Of a stretch of DNA of 8,542 bases, positions 1 to 7,099 are shown piece by piece. The position numbers were made by a program, and so were the translations under genes. The DNA comes from WSZY01 sp964559845 (GTDB lineage: Bacteria; Pseudomonadota; Zetaproteobacteria; Mariprofundales; Mariprofundaceae). The stretch spans positions 1-8,542 of the forward strand of contig CAZLJF010000068.1 of NCBI GenBank assembly GCA_964559845.1, in the 5' to 3' direction. The notes beneath the pieces were generated by a model. That model had not been told where the DNA came from. It ran no database searches and was given only the letters and a program-made list of their open reading frames with translations. Every line of letters starts with the position of its first letter. Positions within the stretch are counted from its first letter, which is position 1.

Positions 1-151
1 AGAAAAAAAGAAACAAAAACAATACCTTGAGATTTATTCAGGGGCGACTAATTCAGCAAAACCCGGCTGCTTGACCATGGAAAAACTACTATCAACGGAA
101 TGATCCGGTTATCCCATCAAATCGGAAAAATCAGCATCTTTTCTAAGGAAT

Positions 152-188
152 TTGAGTTCTTTTCAGCAGGTGACTGACTTGAACTCAA
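152..188 (-). terminator. Inverted repeat after the Rieske gene, possible terminator
   Basis: An 8-bp perfect inverted repeat (TTGAGTTC at 152-159, GAACTCAA at 181-188) lies directly after the stop of the Rieske gene at the end of the heme operon. A second 4-bp pairing (TCAG at 163-166 with CTGA at 174-177) would extend the structure inward. On the minus strand no clean T-run follows immediately; the nearest T-rich stretch is about 25 bases further on. It may be an operon-end terminator or an mRNA 3'-end stabilising hairpin, but the support is structural only. The remainder of bases 1-191 shows no gene or recognisable element, apart from an A-rich stretch at 1-21 that would be T-rich on the transcribed minus strand. 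Confidence 0.35.
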
Positions 189-191
189 GAC

Positions 192-578
192 TTATTGATC
201 TCCGGATGTCAGTTCAGCCGGGACTTCGATAAGCTCTGACTGGGTGTTTCGCAGGGAAAGTATTTCCAGACCGTGAGGGCATGGCCCTGAAAGGCAGTCG
301 CCTGTGGCAGGATCAAAGCGTGCATCATGGGTATGGCATACCAGCTGGCTGCCATCTTCGGAGAAGAACTGTCCGGGAGCCCAGTCCAGTGGTGAACCCA
401 TATGCGGGCAGCTGTTTCGATAGGCTCTTATTTCGCCTTTAAAGCAGATGGCAAAACCTTCGTAATCATGGGCAGGGATCCGGCTGCCGGACGGAAACTG
501 CTCGGTAAAACTGAATGTAACGGCTTCGCCTTCAGAGGGTGCTTCAATCTGCTGCCAGCGATGGATCGTCGCTTTCAT
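192..578 (-). CDS. Small Rieske [2Fe-2S] domain protein
   Basis: The product is a stand-alone Rieske-type iron-sulfur protein of 128 residues, presumably a soluble cytoplasmic electron carrier. The cluster-binding motif is intact: C57-P-H59, then 21 residues, then C81-H-T-H84, the C-x-H...C-x2-H pattern that binds a 2Fe-2S cluster through two Cys and two His. After it comes a G-x-C-L-S-G-P-C-P-H segment (about 93-102), close to the C-L-x-G-P motif seen in ferredoxin components of ring-hydroxylating dioxygenases and nitrite reductase-type Rieske proteins. There is no signal peptide or membrane segment, so it is not the Rieske subunit of a bc1 complex. I chose the ATG at 578; a TTG codon lies immediately before it at 581. 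No strong Shine-Dalgarno is visible. It begins about 18 bp after the hemY stop and is the last gene of the heme operon, so it is probably co-transcribed. Its electron partner is not evident. Confidence 0.85.
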   Translation of the reverse strand: MKATIHRWQQIEAPSEGEAVTFSFTEQFPSGSRIPAHDYEGFAICFKGEIRAYRNSCPHMGSPLDWAPGQFFSEDGSQLVCHTHDARFDPATGDCLSGPCPHGLEILSLRNTQSELIEVPAELTSGDQ

Positions 579-596
579 CAATTCAGTGTCGAAGGG

Positions 597-1763
597 CTAG
601 TTCCCTGAACTGTTATCTGTGCCGGAAGCTTTGCTGCACAGTTGTCGATAACAGCCTGCCGCCTGTTCCCATTCACCGGCCTCCGCATGCCAGTCGGCTC
701 GTGACCGAAGCACTTCAGGCGCAGCATGCTCATCCAGCAACTGCTCCATGATTTCATTGGCCAGCCCGTTCAGCCCGGCGGTTTGAGCCAGGTTGGCCTG
801 TAACCAGCGCATGGCAGGCTGATAGGTTTTGGCAGCATTCTTTTTGTCGAGTCGGCGGAATGCCTGTATCGAGTCGGCCTTTAACAGCTCAAACAGCGCT
901 GCGGCGATCCTGAAGTCATTGTGTTGCTCAAGGTATGAAATCCAGAGCTTCTCGGTGGCATCACTGTTTTTATCGGCATTATGCGCCCGACCGAGCGCAA
1001 GAATAACGTCGGCACTGTTCGGGGCCAGCCGATAGGCCTTGCGCAGATAATTCTGCCTGTTTTCGGATGCTTCGCCTGCAAGCCGGATATAGGCATGGGC
1101 CAGCCGGGGCTTGATACTGGCGGCAGAGCGTTGTCCCTGTTTCCATGACTGTTCCAGCAGCCGGACAGCGGTTTTCCAGTCATGCTCTTCTTCGGCAAGT
1201 GCGGCCAGCCGGGAGATGGCAAGCGGTGCATCGGGGCGTACTGCCAGCCATGCTTCCAGGTGCGCCTTTTGGGTGGCCGCATCCGGTCTGGAGGCTGCTT
1301 CAGGATTGCTGGCAATACGAGCGGCCAGGGCCACCTTGAGTGGATCATCACCAGGATTCGGGCGTGCCTGTTCATTGGCCGGCGTAATCAATGTTTTAAG
1401 CAATGCAATCGCCCATTCAGGGATGCTGCCGTGAGACTTGCGAAATGCCTTGCTGCCCTGGTCCCCACGCATGTCGAGCATATCGGCAATGCCTTCGCGC
1501 AGGCGCTGTTCACGCCGTTTTTTCCCGCCCATGCGCAGTGTATGCCAGAGTTGCCCGGGGCCTGCGAAAATAGCGGTAACAATCCTGCGAAGCAGCCAGA
1601 GCAGCAGCAGCAGTACAAGGAGCGCCAGGATAAATGCGCCCTGACGAGTCTCGAAAACCCAGCCAAATGCCTCGATACGCAACATCTGGCTGACCATTTC
1701 CGGAAAGAGCATGAACAGGGTAGCCACAGCAAGGGCGAGCAGGAGCAGCATGAATGTTCTCAT
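597..1763 (-). CDS. hemY: HemY, membrane-anchored TPR protein of the heme operon
   Basis: This 388-residue protein fits the proteobacterial HemY family (unrelated to the protoporphyrinogen oxidase also called HemY in Bacillus). Two hydrophobic segments lie at the N-terminus (about 2-24 and 42-67), separated by a short loop containing G-W-V-F-E-T-R. A basic stretch (G-K-K-R-R-E-Q-R) follows, then a long alpha-helical region with TPR-like repeats. Examples are the helical pair around A-E-E-E-H-D-W-K-T-A-V-R-L-L-E-Q, the L-R-K-A-Y-R-L-A-P-N-S-A-D repeat, and a C-terminal A-E-A-G-E-W-E-Q-A-A-G-C-Y repeat. Its exact function is not settled in the family; it is linked to late heme synthesis or porphyrin handling at the inner membrane. 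The ATG at 1763 overlaps the hemX stop as ATGA and has GGAG 8 nt upstream, so I prefer it to the in-frame ATG at 1781. The adjacent hemX and the shared operon support the call. Confidence 0.85.
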   Translation of the reverse strand: MRTFMLLLLALAVATLFMLFPEMVSQMLRIEAFGWVFETRQGAFILALLVLLLLLWLLRRIVTAIFAGPGQLWHTLRMGGKKRREQRLREGIADMLDMRGDQGSKAFRKSHGSIPEWAIALLKTLITPANEQARPNPGDDPLKVALAARIASNPEAASRPDAATQKAHLEAWLAVRPDAPLAISRLAALAEEEHDWKTAVRLLEQSWKQGQRSAASIKPRLAHAYIRLAGEASENRQNYLRKAYRLAPNSADVILALGRAHNADKNSDATEKLWISYLEQHNDFRIAAALFELLKADSIQAFRRLDKKNAAKTYQPAMRWLQANLAQTAGLNGLANEIMEQLLDEHAAPEVLRSRADWHAEAGEWEQAAGCYRQLCSKASGTDNSSGN

Positions 1764-2818
1764 GACAGTTGCTCCAGCCATGCCGCAGCGCTCTGGCGCA
1801 GCTTGTTAATATCATCTTTGGCGGCTTCAAATGATTCAGGCAGTCCCAGATCAGCGGCTGCAGATGATGCATCACCATTTTCCGATGCGACAAGCCTTAA
1901 TTGTAAGGTTGCCCGCAATTGCAGCCATGCCGTTGCCTCCGGCCACTGTTCCATCTCAATATTGCGGCCGGTATTGATCAGCTGTTCACGCAGGCGTGCA
2001 TCCGCCTCCTCCTCTTTGCTCAATGACGGACGAAGCGAGAACTGTTCAACAACCCAGTTCAGCCAGCGATTTTCAAATTCGGGAATAATGTTGGCGTGCT
2101 CAGTTCTGCTCAGTGATTCGGCATATCTGTTCAGTGTCTGCTGCCAGCCTCGAAGCTCCAGCAGGCGTTTTTCAGCCAGAGCCAACATCGCCTCCGCCCG
2201 TTCACGTTCACCGGAAGAGAGGAGCGGCATCAGCGCAATCTCCTCCCATGCCAGCTTCAGTTGCGGCAGATGATTGGCCGGGTTCGTGATCCAGCGCAAG
2301 CGGGTACGAAGCTGCATAAGCTGGATGGAGCGCTGCGCCTCTTCCAATGCCTGCTGCTCCTGACGAAGGGCATGCAGATCCTGCTGCAACGCTTCCATGG
2401 CATCAAGCAGACGCCGAACCTCTTCACTGCTGGCAGTGTCGGCCGGGCCTTCCCTGACAGGTGGCATCTCGGGTAGCGTATCCATCGCTGTTTCTGTTTC
2501 AGCGGCAAGCCGGGACGGCTCAATCACCGGAGCCGTTGCCGGAGGCATTTCAGTTTTGGTGACCTCTTTCTTCACGGCTGGAAGCCATCCGGTGAGGGGA
2601 GTCAGGTATTCATCCTTGAATTGCCGAGGGGCGAACTGTTGGACAGCAAACAGAGCGAAGACAATGGCAGCAGTAGCAAGCAGCAACAGCCGCCTGAAGC
2701 GGTGCTTCCCCCCCCCTGTTGCATCCTTTGTGGAGGTATCTGCCGGGGGGTGCTCCTCCTGACCGGCAGACAACTCTTCGATATCTGTCGTCTTTTCTGC
2801 CTCTTTGTCGTTACTCAT
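1760..2818 (-). CDS. hemX: HemX, membrane-anchored coiled-coil protein of the heme operon
   Basis: The 352-residue product has the architecture of proteobacterial HemX. It starts with an acidic, low-complexity cytoplasmic tail (1-37) and a basic cluster K-H-R-F-R-R (38-43). One membrane segment follows (about 44-61), then a Pro/Ala/Glu-rich linker (about 80-128). A Gln/Glu/Leu-rich coiled coil lies at about 131-172, and the C-terminal domain is helical and probably periplasmic. Database entries often name such proteins uroporphyrinogen-III C-methyltransferase, but there is no SAM-binding methyltransferase domain here, so that enzymatic name should not be used. The gene starts 3 bp after the hemB stop and ends in a 4-bp overlap with hemY. 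The Shine-Dalgarno is weak, suggesting coupling to hemB translation. A run of nine G on the coding strand encodes G35-G37 just before the membrane segment. The family identification rests on architecture and operon context more than on catalytic motifs. Confidence 0.8.
   Translation of the reverse strand: MSNDKEAEKTTDIEELSAGQEEHPPADTSTKDATGGGKHRFRRLLLLATAAIVFALFAVQQFAPRQFKDEYLTPLTGWLPAVKKEVTKTEMPPATAPVIEPSRLAAETETAMDTLPEMPPVREGPADTASSEEVRRLLDAMEALQQDLHALRQEQQALEEAQRSIQLMQLRTRLRWITNPANHLPQLKLAWEEIALMPLLSSGERERAEAMLALAEKRLLELRGWQQTLNRYAESLSRTEHANIIPEFENRWLNWVVEQFSLRPSLSKEEEADARLREQLINTGRNIEMEQWPEATAWLQLRATLQLRLVASENGDASSAAADLGLPESFEAAKDDINKLRQSAAAWLEQLS
1772..1775 (-). promoter_or_regulatory. 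Ribosome binding site deciding the hemY start
   Basis: On the minus strand GGAG lies 8 nt before the ATG at 1763, inside the last codons of hemX. That ATG overlaps the hemX TGA as ATGA, a layout typical of translational coupling. The ATG at 1781, six codons further upstream, has no comparable site. Confidence 0.6.
2708..2716 (-). repeat. Nine-base G homopolymer inside hemX
   Basis: Nine consecutive C on the plus strand (G on the coding strand) encode three glycines in the cytoplasmic tail of HemX, just upstream of its membrane segment. A length change of one base would shift the frame and remove almost the whole protein. The tract is also a typical spot for sequencing error, but the present length keeps hemX open. 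Confidence 0.9.
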
Positions 2819-2821
2819 ACT

Positions 2822-3805
2822 CTAAGCATCGTTCAGCCAGCGGGCTACGTCCAGCGCATGATAGCTTAAAATCAGATCGGCGCCGGCGCGTTTGAAGCCC
2901 AGCATGGTCTCCAGCACCACCCGCCTCTCATCAATCCACCCCTTTTCGGCAGCAGCCTTCACCATCGCATATTCGCCGGAGACGTTATATACTGCCATCG
3001 GCAGATCAGTCGCATCTTTCACGGAACGGATGATATCCATATAGGCCAGCCCCGGTTTGACCATCAGAATATCTGCACCCTCCTCGATATCGAGCATCGC
3101 TTCGCGCAGTGCTTCACGGGCATTGCCTGAATCCATCTGATAGCTGGCACGATCACCGAAGCTGGGTGTGGAGTCGGCTGCATCGCGGAACGGACCAAAG
3201 TAGGCAGAGGCGTATTTTACGGCATAGGACATGATCGGAAGATCACTGAATCCGGCGGAGTCGAGCCCTGTACGAATGGCAGCAATCATGCCGTCCATCA
3301 TGCCGGACGGTGCCACCATATCGATACCGGCCTCAGCATAGGAGATCGCCTCTTTCTGCAGATTGACCAGTGTGGCGTCATTATCCACCTCTTCGCCATG
3401 CAGCACACCGCAGTGGCCATGATCGGTATATTCGCAGAAGCAGGTGTCGGCAATGACATAGCTTTCAGGCGCAGCATCTTTGGCCTCCCTGATGGCCTTC
3501 TGGACAATACCATCTGCATCCCAGCCGCCGGAACCGACGGCATCTTTTCGGGCAGGGATACCAAACAGGATAACGCCCGGAATACCGAGCGCAGTTGTCT
3601 CTCTGGTTACCTTGCCGACATCGCCTAAAGGGATGCGGAATACACCCGGCATACTGGTCACGGGAACGGCTTCGGAGATGGTTTCGTCAACAAAAACCGG
3701 ATAGATGAAATCACTCGGGCTTAATGAGGTTTCACGCACCATACGACGAATAGTCGGGTTTTTGCGTAGTCGCCGTGGGCGATGGATCAGTTCAGGCAGA
3801 GACAT
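2822..3805 (-). CDS. hemB: Porphobilinogen synthase (5-aminolevulinate dehydratase)
   Basis: HemB condenses two molecules of 5-aminolevulinate to porphobilinogen, the first common pyrrole of tetrapyrrole synthesis, in the cytoplasm. The 327-residue length is normal for the family. Both Schiff-base lysines are visible: K197 in M-S-Y-A-V-K-Y-A-S, followed by the expected Y-F-G-P-F-R-D-A, and K250 in I-L-M-V-K-P-G-L-A-Y. The metal site carries three cysteines (C122, C124 and C132 in D-T-C-F-C-E-Y-T-D-H-G-H-C-G), the zinc-dependent type rather than the Asp-rich magnesium type. The C-terminal E-T-M-L-G-F-K-R-A-G-A-D motif is intact. The ATG at 3805 has GGAG 7 nt upstream and lies 2 bp after the hemD stop, and the gene ends 3 bp before hemX. 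Its place between hemD and hemX is not the classical arrangement. Confidence 0.97.
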   Translation of the reverse strand: MSLPELIHRPRRLRKNPTIRRMVRETSLSPSDFIYPVFVDETISEAVPVTSMPGVFRIPLGDVGKVTRETTALGIPGVILFGIPARKDAVGSGGWDADGIVQKAIREAKDAAPESYVIADTCFCEYTDHGHCGVLHGEEVDNDATLVNLQKEAISYAEAGIDMVAPSGMMDGMIAAIRTGLDSAGFSDLPIMSYAVKYASAYFGPFRDAADSTPSFGDRASYQMDSGNAREALREAMLDIEEGADILMVKPGLAYMDIIRSVKDATDLPMAVYNVSGEYAMVKAAAEKGWIDERRVVLETMLGFKRAGADLILSYHALDVARWLNDA

Positions 3806-3807
3806 AA

Positions 3808-4596
3808 TCAGACTCCGGATTTATTAAAATAGTCGGCCAATGCATCAAGCATGGCGTCAAAACTAGCTGTTTTTGCAATGGCCTGCACGCTTAATCCGAG
3901 ATTCTCGGCAGCTGTGCCAACCTGAGGACTAATTACGGCAATGGCAGGGATGTCGGCTATTTCAATACTGCCGATGCGTTTCAGATAGTGCTGCGCAGTT
4001 TTCGGACTGCCCAGAAGAACCGCATCAATCTGCTGTTGCTGTATCTGTTTGATGATTGCCGTCGCATCTGATTCGGGGCATTTCATGCGGTAGGCATGAA
4101 TGGTGATCACTTCACAGCCCTGTGCGGTCAGGGCATGGCTGAGCGCACTGCTGCCCTCTTCAGCGCGGAAGAAGATGAGCCTTTTCGGAATACCCGTCTG
4201 CTTGTAGGCAGCAATTACTCCTTCCTGTGAAGCGGTTTCCGGCATCAGCCCCGGAGAAATACCGGACTGCTCCAGTGTTGCCGCCGTTTTTTTGCCGATG
4301 GCGGTGACTCTGAGCGGTTCCAACAACTGGCCAAACCTGTCGCCGAATACTGCAGCCACGCATTGGACCCCATTGCGGCTTGTGAAAAGCACTTCCGCAG
4401 CATCCTGCTTATGCCTGATTTGCAACAGGGGAATACTCCGCCGGATATTTTCATTCAGACACTCCATCTCCAGACAAGGCAACCGGAGCGGCACACCTCC
4501 GCGTCTAAGGATTTCAGCAGCAGTGAGTTCACCCTGATCTTCGGCGCGAGTAACAAGAATTTTTTTGCCGGCAAGGCTGCGGTGTGTTTCAGACAT
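3808..4596 (-). CDS. hemD: Uroporphyrinogen-III synthase
   Basis: HemD cyclises hydroxymethylbilane to uroporphyrinogen III, inverting the D ring. With the ATG at 4596 the protein has 262 residues, close to the usual length of about 250. The N-terminus G-K-K-I-L-V-T-R-A-E matches the first beta strand of the family (x-V-L-V-T-R-P). Other hallmarks of this poorly conserved fold are V-L-F-T-S-R-N-G-V (69-77), V-T-A-I-G-K-K-T-A (97-105), L-I-F-F-R-A-E-E-G (140-148), the E-V-I-T-I-H-A-Y-R segment (162-170) and V-L-L-G-S-P-K-T-A (193-201). The frame stays open upstream to a TTG at 4710, which would add 38 residues. That extension overlaps a candidate promoter and lacks a ribosome binding site, so I do not use it. 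The Shine-Dalgarno for the ATG at 4596 is also weak. hemD is the first gene of the operon, and hemC is not beside it. Confidence 0.9.
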   Translation of the reverse strand: MSETHRSLAGKKILVTRAEDQGELTAAEILRRGGVPLRLPCLEMECLNENIRRSIPLLQIRHKQDAAEVLFTSRNGVQCVAAVFGDRFGQLLEPLRVTAIGKKTAATLEQSGISPGLMPETASQEGVIAAYKQTGIPKRLIFFRAEEGSSALSHALTAQGCEVITIHAYRMKCPESDATAIIKQIQQQQIDAVLLGSPKTAQHYLKRIGSIEIADIPAIAVISPQVGTAAENLGLSVQAIAKTASFDAMLDALADYFNKSGV

Positions 4597-4682
4597 CTGC
4601 CAATGATGCACAAGCCTGAAGGGTGTGCCAATTTCCAGGATGTCAACAAAATAGTTGCATTGATGGCAGATATATGTTGTTC

Positions 4683-4710
4683 TATATATAGAGCCGCTTT
4701 CCGGGATCAA
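4683..4710 (-). promoter_or_regulatory. Candidate sigma-70 promoter of the heme operon
   Basis: On the minus strand TTGATC (-35-like, 4710-4705) is followed after 16 nt by TATATA (-10-like, 4688-4683). Transcription would start near 4676 and leave a leader of about 80 nt before the hemD ATG at 4596. The -35 overlaps one arm of an imperfect palindrome. The position upstream of the first gene of a minus-strand operon, in a divergent intergenic region, fits. The match is by eye only. Confidence 0.4.
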
Positions 4711-4729
4711 TCTTCAAAAGAATGTTGAT
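4706..4729. promoter_or_regulatory. Imperfect palindrome between hemD and recQ, possible operator
   Basis: A 24-bp imperfect inverted repeat has outer arms ATCAA (4706-4710) and TTGAT (4725-4729) and inner arms TTC (4713-4715) and GAA (4720-4722) around AAAA. Sixteen of its 20 arm bases pair. It overlaps the -35-like hexamer of the candidate hemD promoter, where a transcription factor could act. The half-sites resemble those of FNR-type regulators, but their order and spacing are not those of an FNR box (TTGAT-N4-ATCAA). The rest of the spacer up to recQ, 4730-4845, shows a TTGACC at 4795-4800 without a convincing -10 partner. Confidence 0.35.
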
Positions 4730-4858
4730 TGGGTGGTGCGGTGGAACGGTTTCCCCCTGATGACAGGACAGATGACTTTTTGCAGTCCGGTTTTTTGACC
4801 ATGTGGCCTGCAAGCAATGGGTTGTCTTCGGGGTTAGATTGTTTTGAGGTTTAATTGA

Positions 4859-7024
4859 ATGGCGACAAAAAAAGTAAAAGAGCAGGCGAGAAAGGTTCTG
4901 AAGGATGTCTTCGGTTATGACACCTTCCGTTCAACACAGGAGGATGTGATTTGTACGCTTCTGGATGGCAAGGATGCCTTTGTGCTGATGCCGACCGGTG
5001 GCGGCAAGTCTCTCTGCTACCAGATTCCGTCAATCATGCGAAAAGGGACAGGTATTGTTGTCTCGCCGCTGATCTCGCTGATGAAAGATCAGGTGGATGC
5101 CTTGACGCGCTGTGGTGTGAAGGCGGCATACTATAACTCATCGCTGAAGGCCGCGGCCGCCAAGGAGGTGCTGGATCAGTTTGAGGCCGGAGAGCTTGAT
5201 CTTCTATATGTGGCGCCGGAACGGCTGTTGACCAAGACATTCCTGAAGCGGCTGGAGAAGGTGGATGTGGGCCTGTTTGCCGTAGATGAGGCGCACTGTG
5301 TCTCCCAGTGGGGCCATGATTTCCGTCCGGAATATGTGCGACTGGGAGAGTTGCGTGAGCTGATGCCGAATATCCCGATGATTGCCCTGACCGCAACAGC
5401 GGATGAGCATACCCGTGAAGACATTGCCGAGCGCCTGGGGCTGAAAAAAGCCAAACGTTTTATCTCCAGCTTCGATCGTCCCAACATCCGTTACCTGGTG
5501 GCCGAAAAGCGCCAGCCTCTGACACAGGTGTTGACCTTTCTGGAGGACTGGAAGGGTGCATCGGGCATCATCTACTGTCTCTCCCGTAAACGGGTGGAGG
5601 ATATGGCAGTAAACCTGCAGCGCCACGGCATCCGAGCCGCTGCCTACCATGCCGGTATGCCGGGGCGGTCACGTGAAAAGGTGCAGGATGATTTTCTGCG
5701 TGACCGCGTCAAGGTGATTGTGGCAACAATTGCCTTTGGCATGGGTGTGGACAAGCCCAATGTCCGTTTTGTCATTCATCATGACCTTCCCAAGAGTATC
5801 GAGTCCTATTATCAGGAGACAGGGCGTGCCGGTCGTGATGGCCTGGAGTCCGAAGCGCTGCTTCTCTACGGTTCAGGTGACGTGAACCTGGTGCGCAGAC
5901 TGATTGAGAATGTTGAGAACCCGGATCAACGCCGTGTCGAGGTGCATAAGCTCAACAGTATGGTGGCACTCTCCGAGGCGCTGACCTGCCGCCGCCGGGT
6001 ATTGCTTGGATACTTCGGCGAAGAGATGGAAGGAACAGCCTGCGGCAATTGCGATGTGTGCCTCGATCCACCAGAGACATATGATGCAAGTGAAATCGCA
6101 CTGATGGCTGTGCAGTGTGTCAGAGAACTGAATGGCGATTATGGCATCGGTTATGTTGTGGATGTACTGCGCGGCTCCAAGAATGCACGCATTTGTGAAA
6201 AGGGCCATGACAAGATCAAGACGCATGGGGCAGGAGCCGATATCAATGGTGATGAGTGGACCTCTATTCTTCGCCAGCTTATTCATCATGGTATTTTTAT
6301 ACAGGACATTTCACGGCGTGCGGCACTGATTCCGACCAAAAAGGCGGATCTGCTTCTTGAAGGCGGCTCCATTATGCTGGCCAAGTATCAGCCGGGCATC
6401 AAGCGCAAGCTGAAACGTTTCACCCAGAGTAAGGATGAAAAACTGTTTCAGAAGCTTGTGGAGGTTCGTGAGCGCCTGGCAGAAGAGGAGGATGTTGCGC
6501 CCTACACCCTGCTCTCTGACGTGGCACTGACCGAAATGAGCCAGTTAAGTGATATCAATGAGGCTGCGCTGCATAACATCAGCGGCATGGGCCAGCACAA
6601 ATTTGAAGCCTATGGCGACCTGTTTTTGTCGGTTCTTAAAGAGCATGCGGAGACACATACCAAAGAGAGCGGCAAGGATGCATCAGGAGCACCAAAACTT
6701 ATGGCCAAGGGCCCGGCTGCAAACGATGCACAGATGCACACATGGAGCCTCTACAAAAAGGGGATGAGTGCTGCTGAAATTGCCAGCCATCTGGGGGTTG
6801 CTGAAAAGACCATCTTCAATCACTACATTGCTCTTGTAAGGGCCGGTTATCATATTGATGTGCCGGCAGTGATTGGTGAAGAGTTTGATCAGGTTATGAG
6901 TGAACTGGATGATGCGGATCCATATGCCTCACTATCGGAGATCAAGCGCGACCTTTCCGTAGATTTGAGCAACGAATATTTCCGTATGGTTCTGGCCTGG
7001 CGTGAAGCGATTGGTGTGGCCTAG
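4859..7024 (+). CDS. recQ: ATP-dependent DNA helicase RecQ with C-terminal HTH extension
   Basis: RecQ is a 3'-5' superfamily 2 DNA helicase acting in recombination and stalled-fork repair. The 721-residue protein has motif 0 (F-G-Y-D-T-F-R-S-T-Q, 18-27) and Walker A (T-G-G-G-K-S, 46-51). The D-E-A-H box is at 143-146, followed by the aromatic-rich loop C-V-S-Q-W-G-H-D-F-R-P-E-Y (147-159). Motif III is T-A-T-A (178-181) and motif VI is Q-E-T-G-R-A-G-R-D-G (319-328). The zinc site uses C377, C395, C398 and C401. The RQC winged helix spans about 405-510 and the HRDC domain about 524-597. A linker then leads to a helix-turn-helix region (about 626-721, with M-S-A-A-E-I-A-S-H-L-G-V-A-E-K-T-I). 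This tail explains the length beyond the 609 residues of the E. coli enzyme and occurs in other long RecQ proteins. The ATG has GAGG 9 nt upstream (4846-4849). The gene is divergent from hemD. Confidence 0.97.
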   Translation: MATKKVKEQARKVLKDVFGYDTFRSTQEDVICTLLDGKDAFVLMPTGGGKSLCYQIPSIMRKGTGIVVSPLISLMKDQVDALTRCGVKAAYYNSSLKAAAAKEVLDQFEAGELDLLYVAPERLLTKTFLKRLEKVDVGLFAVDEAHCVSQWGHDFRPEYVRLGELRELMPNIPMIALTATADEHTREDIAERLGLKKAKRFISSFDRPNIRYLVAEKRQPLTQVLTFLEDWKGASGIIYCLSRKRVEDMAVNLQRHGIRAAAYHAGMPGRSREKVQDDFLRDRVKVIVATIAFGMGVDKPNVRFVIHHDLPKSIESYYQETGRAGRDGLESEALLLYGSGDVNLVRRLIENVENPDQRRVEVHKLNSMVALSEALTCRRRVLLGYFGEEMEGTACGNCDVCLDPPETYDASEIALMAVQCVRELNGDYGIGYVVDVLRGSKNARICEKGHDKIKTHGAGADINGDEWTSILRQLIHHGIFIQDISRRAALIPTKKADLLLEGGSIMLAKYQPGIKRKLKRFTQSKDEKLFQKLVEVRERLAEEEDVAPYTLLSDVALTEMSQLSDINEAALHNISGMGQHKFEAYGDLFLSVLKEHAETHTKESGKDASGAPKLMAKGPAANDAQMHTWSLYKKGMSAAEIASHLGVAEKTIFNHYIALVRAGYHIDVPAVIGEEFDQVMSELDDADPYASLSEIKRDLSVDLSNEYFRMVLAWREAIGVA

Positions 7025-7060
7025 GGAGGTTCTGTTCCACACTTCCGTACAGGGCCCTCC
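7025..7060 (+). terminator. Stem-loop after recQ, probable terminator
   Basis: Immediately after the recQ TAG, GGAGG (7025-7029) pairs with CCTCC (7056-7060) and CTGT (7032-7035) with ACAG (7049-7052). Two G-U pairs join them, leaving one bulged C and a 13-nt loop. The sequence TGCAATTTTG follows, a short T-run a few bases from the stem. It lies in the 75-bp gap between convergent recQ and the minus-strand gene. The imperfect stem and short T-run keep confidence moderate. Confidence 0.45.
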
Positions 7061-7099
7061 TGCAATTTTGTCTGAGCAAAGTTAAAAAGATGCTGATGC

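Noticed and set aside
1..191. A further gene downstream of the Rieske gene
   Set aside because: No open frame with coding character or similarity that I recognise; only the inverted repeat and an A-rich stretch stand out.
1182..2273. Long plus-strand open frame (363 codons) across hemY and hemX
   Set aside because: It is antisense to two well-supported genes, is rich in Ser, Cys, His and Gln without domain-like pattern, and has no clear ribosome binding site. It is a shadow of the coding strands.
4597..4710. Using the TTG at 4710 as the true hemD start
   Set aside because: It would make HemD longer than usual, has no ribosome binding site and overlaps a promoter-like sequence. The peptide is kept as a finding only.
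4706..4729. FNR/ANR-type binding site
   Set aside because: The half-sites occur in the opposite order and with 14 bases between them, instead of TTGAT-N4-ATCAA.
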